Positions 37,780-48,500 of a DNA stretch of 64,000 nt are shown here, piece by piece. The notes under the pieces were generated by a model. The model saw only the letters and a list, made by a program, of their open reading frames with translations, was not told where the DNA came from and ran no database searches. Source of the stretch: Blastocatellia bacterium AA13 (GTDB taxonomy: Bacteria; Acidobacteriota; Blastocatellia; UBA7656). The stretch spans positions 21,671-85,670 of the forward strand of contig QHVH01000028.1 in NCBI GenBank assembly GCA_003222245.1, written 5' to 3'. The stretch's first letter is position 1. The number at the start of each line of letters is the position of its first letter. Made by a program: the position numbers and the translations under genes.

Positions 37780-38775
37780 ATGAACACCGCTTTTGGCATG
37801 TCCATGATCTTGCAATTATTCGCTCTTTGCAGCGCTCTTCCGCGTGAGGTAACGATGGGTCAGTTGACGGACTCGATCCGCGAATACCTCGACGGCGGCG
37901 CGCCCCAAACCAAAGCCGCGCCTTCACGATCCGAGTCGAGCTGGAGATGGTCGGAGAACGATCGATCCGTCACCGTGACTATTGGAGGGCGCGTCGAGTT
38001 CACCGACGATTCGACCGATGTGAAATCGATCTCGAATGACGGCCTCTTCGTTCTTAACGAGAAGTCGAAGGAGGTCGAGAGAAAGCTGGAAGTAACAGCG
38101 CATCCAGGCGGCGGCGTCGAGCACGCCTATTCGCTGAACGGACAATCGCATGTGTTCGATCGCGAATCCCAGGCCTGGTTCGCGCGCGCGCTATCCACGA
38201 CGTTGGCCCGCAGCGGACTGGATGCCGAAAGCCGAGCCGAACGCTTGTTGAAGGAAGGCGGAGCGCGGCGGTTAATCGTGGAAAGCGCTACCGCCCGGAG
38301 CGATCGCGCGAGACGGATATATCTGGAGACCGCGCTCAAGAGCAATAACCTCGATCCAGCCTCGCTTCAAGATGTGATGGGGGCGATTTCGTCATCGGTG
38401 TCATCGGAATCCGAGCGCGCCAACCTCTTGATCGCGGCTTTCGGAGCCGTTCTTAGCCGGCCGGATCTCTGCTCTGCTTTTTTCCAGGCGATTGGAAAGT
38501 TGGACTCTAGTTTTGAGCAGAAGCGGGTGCTGACCGCCATATTCAAATCCCCGAAGGCGCTTTCGCGAGAAGCGCTGCTCGATGCGTTGATGGCAGCGAA
38601 GCGCATTCCATTCGAACACGATAAGGTAGAGTTTCTGCTCGAACATGCCAATCTCTACCTGGGCGATTCCGAGCTTCGCAATGAGTTCGCGCGGACCGCC
38701 GCCTCGATTCGATCAGAAGCGCAGCGCCGCCGCGTAGAGGCGCTGCTCGACAGCAATACGAAGACGTCCAATTAA
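37780..38775 (+). CDS. Uncharacterised protein with hydrophobic N-terminus
   Basis: 331 residues; I do not recognise a family with certainty. A short hydrophobic N-terminus (MSMILQLFALCSAL) may be a signal sequence or anchor. Residues ~45-110 look beta-rich (SVTVTIGGRVEF...KLEVTAHPGGGVEHAYSLNG). The rest (~120-331) is helical with recurring ~35-residue units (SESERANLLIAAF, SFEQKRVLTAIFKS, EHDKVEFLLEHA), resembling helical repeats seen next to M56/BlaR1-type sensor proteins. AAGGAGGGAGG lies 6 bases before the ATG at 37780. It is 47 bp behind the ADOP permease and likely co-transcribed. Confidence 0.7.
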   Translation: MNTAFGMSMILQLFALCSALPREVTMGQLTDSIREYLDGGAPQTKAAPSRSESSWRWSENDRSVTVTIGGRVEFTDDSTDVKSISNDGLFVLNEKSKEVERKLEVTAHPGGGVEHAYSLNGQSHVFDRESQAWFARALSTTLARSGLDAESRAERLLKEGGARRLIVESATARSDRARRIYLETALKSNNLDPASLQDVMGAISSSVSSESERANLLIAAFGAVLSRPDLCSAFFQAIGKLDSSFEQKRVLTAIFKSPKALSREALLDALMAAKRIPFEHDKVEFLLEHANLYLGDSELRNEFARTAASIRSEAQRRRVEALLDSNTKTSN

Positions 38776-38927
38776 CGTTAGTCCTCTTGTATCTTTGTTC
38801 GTTGGGTGCTCGCATCAGACCTCTCCGCCTGAGACTCAAGCGGCCCTTCAGTTTCAGGCCCACTCCTAAAGAAAATTCAAGCAAGTCGAACCATCTCGAA
38901 CTTCAACCGGACCGGTTGACAGGTTAA

Positions 38928-41900
38928 ATGATGAGCCACGGATATTTGACCGCGGAGTTCACGCTCGTAGACCTCCTTCGGCGCCGAGCTGAGGAACATC
39001 CCGATAAACGGGCTTATACGTTCCTCAATAGCGACGGCGTTGCGGAAGGCGCGCTGAGCTATCGCGAGCTTGACGAGCGAGCCCAATCGGCAGCGGCTCG
39101 ACTCCAGGAGACTGTTGCGGCGGGTGAGCGAGTGCTGCTCTTATTCCCGCCGGGCCTCGACTACATCTCGGCCTTCTTCGGCTGTCTCTACGCCGGCGTT
39201 ATTGCCGTACCCGCGTATCCGCCTTCCAGACGGCAAGGCAGCATGGCGAGAATCGTATCGATAGCAATGGATTGTCAGCCGGCCGCTGTCTTAACCACTG
39301 CCTCGATACTCAACCGCTTCTCCGCCGATTTGAGAGAAAGCGGTTCTCTGGCGCAGGTTCAATGGCTGGCGCTCGATGCGCCGGGCGCTTCGATGCACGA
39401 AGCCTGGCGCCGGCCTGATGTGCGAGGCGATTCGATAGCGTTCCTGCAATACACGTCAGGCTCAACATCCCACCCGAAAGGCGTGATGCTGACTCATCAC
39501 AATCTGCTTCACAACGAAGAATCGATTCAAAAGATGTTTCGGCAGGATGAGCAATCGATAATCGTGGGCTGGCTGCCTCTCTATCACGACATGGGGTTGA
39601 TCGGAAATGTCATTCAGCCCCTGTACTCCGGAGCCGCGTGCGTATTGATGTCTCCGATGACCTTTTTGCAAAAGCCGTTTCGGTGGCTGGAAGCAATCTC
39701 GAACTATCGAGCTACCACGAGCGGCGGACCCAATTTTTCTTACGATCTCTGTGTACGAAGGATAAGCGCTGAAGAGCGGGCCTCGTTGGATCTGAGAAGT
39801 TGGAGGGTGGCTTTCAATGGAGCGGAGCCGATCCGATCCGACACGCTCGATCGCTTTGCCGGCGCGTTCGAATCGCGCGGCTTTGACCGTAAATCATTTC
39901 ATGCCTGTTACGGTTTGGCGGAGGCCAGTCTGCTTGTCGCGGGAGCCCGGGAGCCTTTGATAAAACGAGTCGCGGCGAAAGCGCTGGAGCGGAACAGGGT
40001 GATTGCAGCCTCTTCCGATGATCCGTCGAATAGCCGCGTCCTCGTCGGATGCGGTGATGTTTTGTGCGGAGACAATCTCGTTATAGTCGATCCGGGTACT
40101 TCAGAACGTTGCCAGACAGGACGAGTCGGAGAGATCTGGTTTTCCGGCCGCGGGGTCGCGCTCGGCTATTGGAATCGTTCCGAAGAGAGCGCGTCCGCTT
40201 TTGGGGCGCGACTTGACGGCGACAATGAAGGGCGCTTTCTACGCACCGGAGATCTGGGTTTTATAGATGAGGACTGTCTCTTCATAACCGGCCGCCTGAA
40301 AGATCTCATCATTATCCGAGGGCTCAACTACTATCCGCAGGACATCGAGCTTTCGGTTGAACAGAGCCATCCTGCGCTACGCCCAGGCTGCGGCGTTGCG
40401 TTCTCGATCGACGATGCCGAAGGAGAAATGCTGGCAGCCGTACAGGAGGTCGAGAGGCGTTTTCAGGATTGCGAGGCAGCCGAAGTATTCGCTGCGATAC
40501 GAGAAGCCGTTGCGCGCGATCATCAATTGCAGCTTCACGCCATAATACTCGTCAAAGCAGGTTCAATACCGAAGACCTCAAGCGGGAAGCTGCAGCGGAA
40601 CGCTTGCAAACTAGCCTATTTCGAAAACGCGCTTGACGCTGTTGCTCGATGGCAATCGGATGGCGCGAACGATAGCGATATCGCGGAATACGATCACGAT
40701 AATCCGAACGAGGCTTCTCCGCCGGACAGATTAGCCAACGGACAGGTTCAGGATTGGCTTCGGGAGATGGCTGCGTCCCGGCTGGGCTGTGACTCGGAAC
40801 ACGTCGGCATCGACCTGCCGCTGACGGATTATGGACTGGATTCGTTAGCGGCTATTGAAGTCATTCACAAGATTGAAACCGAATTTGGCGTCGCGATTCC
40901 GCTGGCCGATCTTCTACAAGGTTGCAGCATTCGCGACCTGGCGCTGGAGATAGCCGGCGAGCGCCGGTCAGACAACAGGCATTCCGTTTTCACGTTCTCA
41001 ACCGAGCGGCCGCCGGAGTATCCGCTTTCAATCGGCCAGCAAGCGTTATGGTTCCTCTATCAGTTGGCCCCGTCGAGCTCCGCATACAATATCGGCGGCG
41101 CGATTCGAATTCGATCCGAGCTTGATATCTCCGTAGTCCGGCGGATCCTGACATCGCTGGCTGCGCGTCATCGCGCGCTCAGGACCACGTTTCATTCGGT
41201 CGACGGAACGCCCGTGCAGCGCGTCCACGATCGATCGGAAGTCAGCCTGAGCGAATACGACGCGACGAAGTGGACTGAATCCGAGGTGAGCCTGCGCATG
41301 GCCGAGGAGGCTGAGCGGCCCTTTCAATTGGACAAAGGTCCGTTATTTCGAGCGGTGCTCTTCAAGGTTGGTGAACGAGAACATATTCTCGAGCTGGTAT
41401 TCAATCACATCATCGCCGATTTTTGGTCTCTCGCGATATTAGCGAGCGAGTGGGGAGCGTTATACGAAGCAATCAGCGAGGGCTCGCAAGCCGAGCTGAG
41501 CCCGCTGAGCGCGGACTATTCGGACTATGTGCGCTTCGAAAACCGAAGACTTGGCGGCGAAGATGATGCGAAGCTCTTCGACTACTGGCGCGAGCAACTG
41601 GCCGGCGACCTGCCCGCGTTGGATCTGCCGATTACTAAACCGAGACCGGCGATACAGACGCACGTCGGAGCGTCTCACAAGTTCATTCTCAGCGAAGAAA
41701 CAACCCTCGGCCTCAGGGCGGCCGCCGCGCGCCATCGCACGACCCTGTACGTAACTTTGTTGGCCGCTTATGAGGCGCTGCTTTATCGCTACTGCGGACA
41801 AAGCGATTTCGTGGTCGGCTCCGTGGCGGCTAACCGGACGCGTCCCGAGTTTGCGCGTGTGTTCGGCTACTTCACGAATCTTCTTCCGATACGGGCCGAT

Positions 41901-44900
41901 CTAACGGGGCTTCCCGGTTATGACGAGCTAATAGAACGGACCCGCGAGCGGGTGCTGGGCGCGCTCGATCATCAGGACTATCCGTTCGCTCGGCTGGTCG
42001 ATCGACTACAGCCGGTGAGAGATCCGAGCCGGCCTCCGCTGTGTCAGGCCGCGTTTGTCATGCAACGAGCCAATCCATCCGAACAGGAAGGCTTCGAGAG
42101 CCTGGCCATTGGGAGCGCGGGAATTCAGATGATGCTCGGCGGATTGAGTGTTGAACCGGTTGCGATGGAGCGACAGATCGCTCCGTTCGAGCTCACGTTG
42201 ATGGCTGCCGAGCATGAAGGATGTATCTACGCCGCGATGCAGTACAACTCCGATCTCTTCGATGCATCCGCCGTCGAGCGGATGGCAGGAGAGATGAAAG
42301 TGCTTCTCGAGTCCGCGTTGGCCGAGCCGGATCGAAGCGTGGCCTTTCTGCCGATGCTTTCGGAAGCTGATCGCGCGCTGGTGTTGAGCGAGTGGAACGC
42401 TACTAATCGAGACTACGCGGAGAATCGTTGCCTGCATCAGCTCTTTGAGGACCAGGTAGAGCGTACGCCCGACGCCGTTGCAACCGTATTTGGTGAACAG
42501 TGGCTGACCTATAGCGTGCTCAATGTTCGCGCCAATCAACTGGCGTCGCATCTGATATCGATTGGGGTTGAGCCTGAATCGCTCGTAGGCATCTGCGTCG
42601 AAAGATCGGCGGCGATGATCGAAGGCTTGCTCGGCATATTAAAAGCAGGCGGGGCGTATGTTCCGCTTGACCCCAGTTATCCATCTCAGCGGCTCGCGTT
42701 CATGTTGGCGGACGGCGGTATTCAAGTGCTCCTGACGCAGCAGAAGCTCGCGAGCCTTGTCAGCGGCACAACAGCGAAAGTCATGCTTCTGGATGTCGAC
42801 GGGGCGGAAACATCGAGCATGAGCGCCGTCAACGCGAGATCGAGAGTCAGCGACAATAACCTCGCTTATGTGATCTACACGTCGGGTTCAACCGGCAAGC
42901 CCAAAGGCGTTGCCATTGAGCATTCCAGCAGCGTTACGCTCGTTCGATGGGCCCAGGATCAGTATGAGCGACGGGAACTCGCTTCCGTAATCGCGTCGAC
43001 TTCGATCTGTTTCGACCTGTCGGTCTTTGAGATTTTTGTACCGCTCGCATCGGGAGGCATGGTCATAGTGGTCCCGAACGCGCTCAGTCTTCCGGAGACG
43101 GCTGCCGCCGATCAGGCGAGCCTGATTAACACCGTGCCGTCCGCGATAGCCGAACTGGTCAGAGGCCGACAGATTCCCGTTTCGATTAGAACGGTGAATC
43201 TGGCGGGCGAACCGCTGCAGAAGCGGCTTGTGGATGAGTTGTATCAATTCGAAAGCATCGAGAGGGTCTATAATCTCTACGGTCCTTCCGAGGACACCAC
43301 CTATTCCACCTTTGCGTTAATCGAAAAGAACGAAACCGAGAGCCCGTCGATCGGCGCCCCCATCACAAACTCTCAAGTCTACCTGCTGAGTGAATGGCAG
43401 GAGCCGGTGAGCATCGGGCTGCAAGGATTGTTGTACATCGGCGGCGACGGGCTCGCGCGAGGATATGTGAATCGCCCCGAGTTGACCGCGGAGCGTTTCG
43501 TTCCCGATCCATTCGGCGCGGGCGCCGGCCGCAGGTTGTACTTCACCGGTGATCTTGCGCGCTATCGGCAACGGGGCGCGATCGAGTTCATTGGCAGGGC
43601 GGATCAACAGATCAAGCTGCGAGGTTATCGCATTGAGTTGGGCGAGATCGAAGCCGCGTTGTCGACCTGTGCTTCGCTTCGTGAAGCCGCCGTGATGGTT
43701 CGCGAGGACGCGCCGGGCGAGCGGCGATTGATTGCCTATATCGTGCCCGCGGCTGATGCCGAGTCCGTGACAGCGGACGTGAGGGCGCATCTTAAATCGA
43801 GGCTGCCGGATTACATGATCCCATCGATTTTCATGACGCTGGCGTCCTTACCGCTGACGCCGAACGGCAAGATAAATCGGCGGGCGCTTCCGGCGCCGGA
43901 GGACGAGCGGCGCGATTTGGGACAAGCCTTTAGCGCCCCCGCGAACTCAACAGAGAAGAAGCTCGCCGAGATATGGTCCGAGGTTCTACGCGTTGAGAGG
44001 ATCGGTATCAACGACAACTTCTTTGAAGTCGGCGGCGACTCGATACTGGCCCTTCAGATAATAGCGAAGGCCAAGAAGGCAGGAATCATGTTTTCTCCAT
44101 TGGAGCTGCTACAACATCAGAGCATCGGCGAGCTTGCTGCTCTGGTCATCAAGCGGAGCGTCATCGCGACCGACGCGGGCTCAACGAGCGCTCTTCTTTC
44201 GCTTCTTCCATCTCAGAGTCAACTACTCGACGAGGCCGTTTACTCTTCAATGACCTGTGATCGATGGATCGCGCTGCGCTTGCGGCGACGCGTAACGCCG
44301 GACGTACTGCAAAGAGCTCTGGATCATCTGCTGTCCGCTCACGACGCCTTGAGGCTGCGCTTTGTTCGGACCGCTGAAGGCTGGAAGCAGCAGGCCGTAC
44401 AAGAATGTCGCGCGTCCCTCAATCAAATCGATCTATCAATGGTTCCGGTTTCGCGGCGAGAGGAATTCATCGAATCCGAAATCCTGGCGGGACAGCAGAG
44501 CCTTGATGCCTCATCGGCCCCGATTTTTCGCGCGATCTTCTTCGACTCTGGAGATGACGAGCCGGGGACGCTTGTGCTGCTGATGCACAGCCTCACATCC
44601 GACGATGTCTCGCTTCAGATTATGCTGGACGATCTACAAGAAGCGATCGGCAGTCTGATGGAAAGCAAGCAGCCAGTCTCTTCAAAGACCAGCGCTTCAT
44701 TCACACAATGGCTCGAGAAGTCTCAACAGAGCGAATTGCTCGGCGATGGCCTCGCAAGTCAGGGCAGCAATATCGCGGCGTCACATCGGCCCTGGCCAGG
44801 CGAGTTATCCGGTATAAGCCACGCGCTCTCGCTGAGCGTCGAGGAGACTCGGATCCTTATTTACGAGGCTTTGGCGGAGTACAGAGCAACGCTTGACGAA

Positions 44901-45590
44901 CTCGTGCTAGCGGCGATGATAGGCAGCCTATGCCGGTGGGCCGGTGCTGAATCGATTTCAGCGGAAGCGGCGACTTCATTGCGCGAAGCGTTTGGGAATA
45001 GCCCGGATTTCATCAGGACCGTAGGCCCGTTAACCGACATCAAGTCTCTTGTGTTCACGCCGGGATCTTCACCCACTTCTGTCGAATTAATACTGGCGGC
45101 AAAGGAACAGATGCGGAGCCTGCCGCAAAGAGCGCTGTCTCAGACCTGGTGGCTGACGGTTGAAGCCCCTGATCGGAACGGCTCCGGAGTCTGGTTCTTT
45201 GGATTGCATTTCAGAAACGCGTTTAACGCCGCTGCTCATGATCAAGACTGGTTCACAATCGAAGACGGCTGGAGCGATCGTCCGGCTCACGCGTTCGGCT
45301 GGCGAAGCCGGCCGGTCGAGGTTGCGGTAGGCATGTTAGGGAGCAGACTCACGATCACCATGGCCTGGGGTGAGAGTCTCGACAGCCGTGCAGTTGAGCA
45401 ATGGGCTTCGACTTTCCTCGAAACGCTCCGCGGGTTCACGTCGGAGATTGATTCGGCCGCCGCCGTCATTCCATCCGACTTTCCGCTTGCCGGTTTGGAC
45501 CAAAACAAACTGCGCAAACTTTCGGCCTTGCTAGGCTCGACGGCCCTTTCGGAGTCAAAACCGGAGTCGCATCGCGATGAAAACCATTGA
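38928..45590 (+). CDS. NRPS FAAL-ACP-C-A(Ala?)-T-E(degenerate): lipoinitiation module
   Basis: 2220 residues. A fatty acyl-AMP ligase (~8-590, YTSGSTSHPKG near 172) lacks the extra CoA-ligase features and is followed by an ACP (Ser639 in GLDSL). Together these load a fatty acid onto the line. The C domain (~688-1120) has NHIIADFW (H827, D831) instead of HHxxxDG; the catalytic His is kept. The A domain (~1160-1640) reads by eye DLFNNALTYK, most like alanine codes. T domain Ser1705 in GGDS is typical of T domains before epimerases. The last ~450 residues align with an epimerisation domain, but HHLVVDG has become HSLTSDD (1887-1893), losing the second, catalytic His. The next NRPS gene overlaps by 14 bp. 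Confidence 0.93.
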   Translation: MMSHGYLTAEFTLVDLLRRRAEEHPDKRAYTFLNSDGVAEGALSYRELDERAQSAAARLQETVAAGERVLLLFPPGLDYISAFFGCLYAGVIAVPAYPPSRRQGSMARIVSIAMDCQPAAVLTTASILNRFSADLRESGSLAQVQWLALDAPGASMHEAWRRPDVRGDSIAFLQYTSGSTSHPKGVMLTHHNLLHNEESIQKMFRQDEQSIIVGWLPLYHDMGLIGNVIQPLYSGAACVLMSPMTFLQKPFRWLEAISNYRATTSGGPNFSYDLCVRRISAEERASLDLRSWRVAFNGAEPIRSDTLDRFAGAFESRGFDRKSFHACYGLAEASLLVAGAREPLIKRVAAKALERNRVIAASSDDPSNSRVLVGCGDVLCGDNLVIVDPGTSERCQTGRVGEIWFSGRGVALGYWNRSEESASAFGARLDGDNEGRFLRTGDLGFIDEDCLFITGRLKDLIIIRGLNYYPQDIELSVEQSHPALRPGCGVAFSIDDAEGEMLAAVQEVERRFQDCEAAEVFAAIREAVARDHQLQLHAIILVKAGSIPKTSSGKLQRNACKLAYFENALDAVARWQSDGANDSDIAEYDHDNPNEASPPDRLANGQVQDWLREMAASRLGCDSEHVGIDLPLTDYGLDSLAAIEVIHKIETEFGVAIPLADLLQGCSIRDLALEIAGERRSDNRHSVFTFSTERPPEYPLSIGQQALWFLYQLAPSSSAYNIGGAIRIRSELDISVVRRILTSLAARHRALRTTFHSVDGTPVQRVHDRSEVSLSEYDATKWTESEVSLRMAEEAERPFQLDKGPLFRAVLFKVGEREHILELVFNHIIADFWSLAILASEWGALYEAISEGSQAELSPLSADYSDYVRFENRRLGGEDDAKLFDYWREQLAGDLPALDLPITKPRPAIQTHVGASHKFILSEETTLGLRAAAARHRTTLYVTLLAAYEALLYRYCGQSDFVVGSVAANRTRPEFARVFGYFTNLLPIRADLTGLPGYDELIERTRERVLGALDHQDYPFARLVDRLQPVRDPSRPPLCQAAFVMQRANPSEQEGFESLAIGSAGIQMMLGGLSVEPVAMERQIAPFELTLMAAEHEGCIYAAMQYNSDLFDASAVERMAGEMKVLLESALAEPDRSVAFLPMLSEADRALVLSEWNATNRDYAENRCLHQLFEDQVERTPDAVATVFGEQWLTYSVLNVRANQLASHLISIGVEPESLVGICVERSAAMIEGLLGILKAGGAYVPLDPSYPSQRLAFMLADGGIQVLLTQQKLASLVSGTTAKVMLLDVDGAETSSMSAVNARSRVSDNNLAYVIYTSGSTGKPKGVAIEHSSSVTLVRWAQDQYERRELASVIASTSICFDLSVFEIFVPLASGGMVIVVPNALSLPETAAADQASLINTVPSAIAELVRGRQIPVSIRTVNLAGEPLQKRLVDELYQFESIERVYNLYGPSEDTTYSTFALIEKNETESPSIGAPITNSQVYLLSEWQEPVSIGLQGLLYIGGDGLARGYVNRPELTAERFVPDPFGAGAGRRLYFTGDLARYRQRGAIEFIGRADQQIKLRGYRIELGEIEAALSTCASLREAAVMVREDAPGERRLIAYIVPAADAESVTADVRAHLKSRLPDYMIPSIFMTLASLPLTPNGKINRRALPAPEDERRDLGQAFSAPANSTEKKLAEIWSEVLRVERIGINDNFFEVGGDSILALQIIAKAKKAGIMFSPLELLQHQSIGELAALVIKRSVIATDAGSTSALLSLLPSQSQLLDEAVYSSMTCDRWIALRLRRRVTPDVLQRALDHLLSAHDALRLRFVRTAEGWKQQAVQECRASLNQIDLSMVPVSRREEFIESEILAGQQSLDASSAPIFRAIFFDSGDDEPGTLVLLMHSLTSDDVSLQIMLDDLQEAIGSLMESKQPVSSKTSASFTQWLEKSQQSELLGDGLASQGSNIAASHRPWPGELSGISHALSLSVEETRILIYEALAEYRATLDELVLAAMIGSLCRWAGAESISAEAATSLREAFGNSPDFIRTVGPLTDIKSLVFTPGSSPTSVELILAAKEQMRSLPQRALSQTWWLTVEAPDRNGSGVWFFGLHFRNAFNAAAHDQDWFTIEDGWSDRPAHAFGWRSRPVEVAVGMLGSRLTITMAWGESLDSRAVEQWASTFLETLRGFTSEIDSAAAVIPSDFPLAGLDQNKLRKLSALLGSTALSESKPESHRDENH

Positions 45591-48500
45591 AGATCTATAT
45601 CCCCTCTCGCCGGCCCAGGAGGGAATACTCTTTCACACGCTGTACTCACAGGGGTCGGGTGTCTACGTCGAGCAGTTTAGCTGCGTGTTCGATGAGGCGC
45701 TGGATGCGGGCGCCTTCGACCTGGCCTGGCGCAGGGCATTGCGGGATCATCCGAGCCTGCGAACTTCATTTCTATGGGATCAGGTGGATCGGCCTCTTCA
45801 GGTGGTGCACCGCAAAGCCGAGGTCTCTCTTGAACAAGGCGACTGGCGCGAGCTATCACACGCGGAGCAGGAGGAGCGTTTCGAACAGTATCTGAAAACA
45901 GATCGAGAGAAGGGGTTCGATCCGACGCAGGCGCCGTTGATGCGCTTGCATCTGATTCGCATCGGCGAGCGCGCCTACCGCTTTGTTTGGAGTTTTCATC
46001 ACCTGCTCCTCGATGGATGGTCGATGTGCCTCGTGCTCGATCAGGTATTCACCGCGTATGAAGCGATACGAGAAGGAAAGGAGATCACTTCGCGCGGATC
46101 GCGTCCTTATAAAGATTACATTGCGTGGCTGCAGCGCGAGGATCGCAGTGAGTCAGAGGCTTTCTGGAGCCGGTCGCTTGCGGGGTTCACGACGCCAACC
46201 TCGCTCGGAATAGTAGCAAACCAGAGCACCGATGCCGTCGCTTCCGGATTTGCCGAACGTTACCAGTCAGTTCGATCCACTCTATCGACCACGGTCGCAT
46301 CGACGCTGGATGCGGCGGCGCGAACGGCGCACTTGAGCATCGGCGCTATTGCGCAAGCAGCATGGGCTTTGCTGCTAAGCCGCTACAGCGACGAGTTCGA
46401 TGTAGTCTTTGGAGTAGCCCTGTCCGGGCGGCCCTCGGAGCTTGAAGGCTCGGACGAGATGGTCGGCTTGTTCATCAATACGCTCCCGCTGAGGGTAAGC
46501 GTTGATGACACGATGACGGCGCTAACGCTCGCCGGGAGAGTCCAGGAGGCGCAGGCAGCGCTTCAACAACATCAGACCACTCCATTGGTCGAGATTCAGC
46601 GCCTCGGCAATAGACGAGGCGGTCAATCGCTGTTCGATAGTCTTCTGATCATCGAAAACTTCCCGGTCGCGGAGACGCTGTTGAGACGGCGCGATAGCCT
46701 GAAAGCAAGCCAGATCCGATTCTCTGAAACAGCTAATTATCCGATCACCGCCAAGGTATTTCCCGGTGAGAGCCTGTCGTTCGAGCTGAACTACGATGCG
46801 AATCGCGTCGGCAGTCTTGACGCCGAGAGAATGGCCGCGCACTTCCTGCAACTGCTCGAGCGGATCGCCTCGGAACCGGACTGCCTGATATGCGATCTGC
46901 CGCTCCTCTCGCCTACTGAGCGACACAGACTCCTGGTTGAGTTGAACAAGACCGAAGCGTCTTATCCGAAAGATAGGTGCATTCATCAGTTGTTCGCGGA
47001 GCAGGCCGCCAGGACTCCGGCGCGCATTGCTCTCGCGTGCGACGATTTGAATCTCTCCGACGATTCGAATCTCTCCTATGCGGGGCTTGACCGCGAATCT
47101 AATCGCCTCGCTCGATATCTTTGTTCACTCGGAGTGAACGCCGAAGCGCGCGTTGCGATCTGTCTGCCGCGCGGCGTTGAAATGGTCACAGCGGTGTTGG
47201 CCGTGCTGAAAGCAGGAGCTGCCTACGTACCGTTGGATCCGTCGCATCCGGCCGAGCGGTTGAGCTTCATCCTGAAAGACTCGGGCGCGCGATTGCTCCT
47301 GACCTCCGGCGCGGCGGCTGATGGCTTCGCGCCGCCTGAATTGAAAGTTGTATCGATCGACCGGGATCGGCATGCGATCGAGCTTGAGCGCTCGGATGAT
47401 CTTGAATGCGCCGTAACGCCGGATCATCTCGCCTATACGATTTACACCTCAGGCTCGACGGGAAGGCCGAAGGGCGTTCAGATCACCCATCGTTCGGTAG
47501 TGAATTTCCTGGACTCGATGCGGCGGACGCCAGGCCTCGAACCTGAAGACGTGCTCGTCTCCGTCACGACGCTGTCCTTTGACATAGCCGGTCTCGAATT
47601 GCTTTTGCCGATTTCGATTGGAGCAAAGACCATAGTCGCTTCGACTGATGTTGCCGCGGATGGAGCAAGGCTGGGCGAGCTCCTCACAAGATCCGGAGCG
47701 ACGGTAATGCAGGCGACGCCGTCGAGATGGCGTCTATTGCTCGAGTCGGATTGGTCCGGAGATGACAATTTTAAAGCCCTGTGCGGCGGAGAAGCCCTGC
47801 CGCCGACCCTCGCGGAAGAGCTCGTAGCTCGGGGCGGAGAAGTCTGGAACCTTTATGGACCCACCGAGACAACTATCTGGTCCACGATTGCTCGAATCGA
47901 GTCTTCGAATTGCATATCGATAGGGCGGCCCATTTCGAACACGCAGATATACCTGCTGGATTCGCGGATGAACCCGGTTCCCACCGGTATTCCCGGCGAT
48001 CTCTACATCGGCGGCGATGGAGTCGGCAGAGGCTACTTGAACAGGCCCGATCTAACAGCGACGGCGTTCGTTCCTGATCCATTCACCAGCGAATCGGGAG
48101 CGAGGTTTTATCGAACCGGAGACAGGGCACGATACCTGGACGATGGCCGGATCGAATACCAGGGCCGGAGCGACCATCAGGCGAAGGTGCGAGGCTTCCG
48201 CGTGGAGCCCGGTGAAATCGAAACGGTGCTTTCGGAGCACAATGCGATTCAACAGGCCGTGGTGATAGTTCGCGAGGACTCGACGGGGGCCGGACAGCTC
48301 GGCGCATACCTGATCGCGGCCAATGGTCACCGTCCCGATAACAGAGAGCTGCGCGCGTTTTTGAGAGAGAGATTGCCCGAATACATGATCCCGTCCTGGT
48401 TCGTAATGCTGGACAGCTTGCCGCTGACCGCAAACGGCAAGGTCGATCGAAGATCGCTCAGCCTCGACCGGCCGCGCGATCCGGGCAACGAAAGTTCCGA

